Of a stretch of DNA of 64,000 nt, positions 62,800 to 64,000 are shown in pieces (position 1 is the stretch's first letter; the number at the start of each line of letters is the position of its first letter). A model generated the notes under the pieces. That model did no database searches, was not told the origin of the DNA, and saw nothing but the letters and a program-made list of their open reading frames with translations. The DNA comes from Lactiplantibacillus plantarum EGD-AQ4. Its GTDB lineage: Bacteria; Bacillota; Bacilli; Lactobacillales; Lactobacillaceae. Both the position numbers and the translations under genes were made by a program. The DNA is taken from contig NZ_AVAQ01000012.1 in NCBI RefSeq assembly GCF_000463075.2, forward strand, positions 334,836 to 398,835. The letters are read 5' to 3'.

Positions 62800-63304
62800 C
62801 TAACTCACTCACATTTCTCACTTTTTTAATCCAACTCTGGTCCTGATTAGCCGCAATCATACGCGCAACTTGAGGGCCCACCAACGGATCATCCGCGGCA
62901 ATCTCAGCCGTTGGTAACAGCACAAAATTCCGGTTAGCTGCTTGTGCATGTGGCACCGTCAAGTCAGCTGTCGCAATTCGACGCTGGCCCCAAAAAATAA
63001 TGTCCATGTCAATCGTGCGCGGCCCCCAATGGACTAGCCGTTGCCGATGACCAGCCTGTTCAATGGTATGTAAGTCATCCAACAACTCCGCGGGTGTCAA
63101 AGTGGTCACTAGCGAAACCGACACGTTGTAAAAGTTGGCCTGGTCACGGTTCCCCCACGGCTCAGTCTCGTACCAATGGGATTCCGCAATCACTGTCACT
63201 CCAGCCACCGCACGCAAACGGGTCAACGCCTGTCGAATATTTTGAACGCGCGGGTGAATGTTAGACCCAATGCTCAGGTAGACGCGTTCTTGATTAGTCG
63301 ACAT
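62792..63304 (-). CDS. folK: HPPK pyrophosphokinase
   Basis: A 170-residue kinase that activates 6-hydroxymethyl-dihydropterin. Motifs: VYLSIGSNIHPRVQNI at the start, SHWYETEPWGNRDQANFYN near 45 and the metal/ATP loop HWGPRTIDMDIIFWG near 95, then TVPHAQAANRNFVLLPTAEIA. ATG 63304 has GGAGGG eight bases upstream; a longer frame to 63394 is only overlap with folB. It overlaps the end of folB by about 11 bases. Confidence 0.94.
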   Translation of the reverse strand: MSTNQERVYLSIGSNIHPRVQNIRQALTRLRAVAGVTVIAESHWYETEPWGNRDQANFYNVSVSLVTTLTPAELLDDLHTIEQAGHRQRLVHWGPRTIDMDIIFWGQRRIATADLTVPHAQAANRNFVLLPTAEIAADDPLVGPQVARMIAANQDQSWIKKVRNVSELDD

Positions 63305-63662
63305 GTGGCGTTCCCTCCACCTCAATCTCCACGTTATCAAAAATACCGGGCATCGGTACACTATACTTTCGAATCTTGATATTGATGGCATCAACGGTCG
63401 GAAAACTAGCCAAGAGCGTCTCTAGCAGATGGTTGGCCAATGACTCAATCAACTTATACGAGTGCGTCGTCACGAAATCATCAACGACGTCCCGCACGGC
63501 TGCATAATTGATTGTCTCGTGCACATCGTCGTGACGAACCTTCGTTTCAATGGGATATTTGATGGCAATGTCCAATCCTAGTTGTTGGCCGTTGCGCCGT
63601 TCCTCAGGAAGCACACCGTTAAACGTGTGAAACCGTAAGTTGTTAATGCGAATCATGCCCAT
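63294..63662 (-). CDS. folB: Dihydroneopterin aldolase
   Basis: A 122-residue aldolase that yields 6-hydroxymethyl-dihydropterin. It shows IRINNLRFHTFNGVLPEER at the start, with Glu and Lys-type active residues, ETINYAAVRDVVDDFV near 55, and TVDAINIKIRKYSVPMPG near 95. First gene of the operon. The start is ATG 63662 or the ATG two codons later; frames further upstream lack a suitable site. Confidence 0.93.
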   Translation of the reverse strand: MGMIRINNLRFHTFNGVLPEERRNGQQLGLDIAIKYPIETKVRHDDVHETINYAAVRDVVDDFVTTHSYKLIESLANHLLETLLASFPTVDAINIKIRKYSVPMPGIFDNVEIEVEGTPHVD

Positions 63663-63700
63663 AAGTATCCCAACCTCTTTCTTGCTCATTTTTACTTATA

Positions 63701-63710
63701 ATCATAGCAT
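63701..63710 (-). promoter_or_regulatory. Extended -10 promoter of the folate operon
   Basis: Minus-strand TGCTATGAT. A second reading is TTGCCG-17-TATAAG over the same stretch. The start would be close to folB, leaving a leader of only about 30-40 bases and no room for a riboswitch. Confidence 0.55.
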
Positions 63711-63833
63711 GAAGCACCGGCAATGTGATAGTAATCGGCCAAATAACCCCCAAAAACTCATAATCGTTCGGAAACCGTAAAAATGGTTTGACGCCCATGC
63801 TACTGTGGCTGTCTCTGACTTCCAATGATCCAC

Positions 63834-63876
63834 TAAAAAAAGACGTTTACGGTTTCTAATCCGACCACGTCTTTGA
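63834..63876 (-). terminator. Minus-strand terminator at right edge
   Basis: AAAGACGT pairs with ACGTCTTT around a long loop, and the minus strand continues TTTTTTT. It would shield the folate operon from transcription coming from the repeat at the right edge. Confidence 0.5.
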
Positions 63877-63954
63877 GTTACGATCAATTAATTTATTTTC
63901 GATATGCTGGTTAGTATTCGGCATCAAGGATGGGTAAATCATGCTGTTTCCCAG

Positions 63955-64000
63955 TTCAAGTGCGGCCAGCTGAGACCCGCTGGGAACAGTGCGAGTTAGC
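63955..64000 (+). repeat. Start of a third structured repeat, copy R3 (cut by window edge)
   Basis: GCCAGCTGAGACCCGCTGG and GCGAGTTAGC match the inner end of R2 at 39425-39470, and even more closely the reverse complement of the R1 right end. Same orientation as R2. The rest lies outside the window. Confidence 0.65.

Overview
The window looks like chromosome of a lactic acid bacterium of the Lactiplantibacillus plantarum group. I infer this from moderate GC, strong Shine-Dalgarno sequences with frequent GTG and TTG starts, the folB-folK-folE-folC-xtp-folP folate cluster, the divergent purB / purA-guaC locus, an Ami-type opp operon and a T-box in front of a MetE-like gene. No rRNA, tRNA, prophage, insertion sequence or CRISPR array was seen.

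Layout. 1-8.1 kb: 3' end of a LepA-type factor, a DUF218 membrane protein, a FetAB-type ABC exporter, an RlmCD-like methyltransferase, a HAD phosphatase, a MerR regulator and an NmrA-like reductase. 8.4-12.2 kb: an EIIA-EIIB-EIIC phosphotransferase permease with a clear promoter and cre-like site, a HhH glycosylase and an FMN reductase. 12.6-18.2 kb: a lone condensation-domain-like protein, PerR, an orphan enterocin-A-type immunity protein, a phosphodiesterase and an acetyltransferase. 18.2-23.5 kb: lrgB-lrgA, DegV and a YugP-like protease, with four candidate small RNAs between them. 23.4-27.2 kb: hydrolase, glycerate kinase and flavoprotein disulfide reductase. 27.3-40.3 kb: purB, purA-guaC and oppABCDF, bracketed by two diverged inverted copies of a 0.85-kb structured repeat; a third copy begins at the right edge. 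40.3-52 kb: tyrosine phosphatase, cardiolipin synthase, amino acid permease, a large membrane protein, Kup, a decayed MazEF pair and an AI-2E-type permease. 52-57.8 kb: T-box plus MetE-like enzyme, an SMR pair, a hemolysin-III protein and an ArsR/CDF zinc-efflux pair. 57.8-63.7 kb: an exported WWG protein with an out-of-frame start, then the folate operon ending in an unusual Tag paralog.

Best leads. (1) Four intergenic RNAs at 18.2-23.4 kb show hairpins with C-rich loops (CCCCCA, CCUCC, UUCCCC) that could pair with Shine-Dalgarno sequences. Two share a terminator fold kept by a compensatory base change, and a 6-N5-6 direct-repeat promoter typical of OmpR-family control. This resembles the csRNA and LhrC multicopy sRNA families but lies in a lactobacillus. 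(2) The 0.85-kb repeats contain paired multibranched hairpin elements with several compensatory changes between copies, so their fold seems to be selected. They also provide inverted homology around an 11-kb segment carrying purine and peptide-uptake genes.
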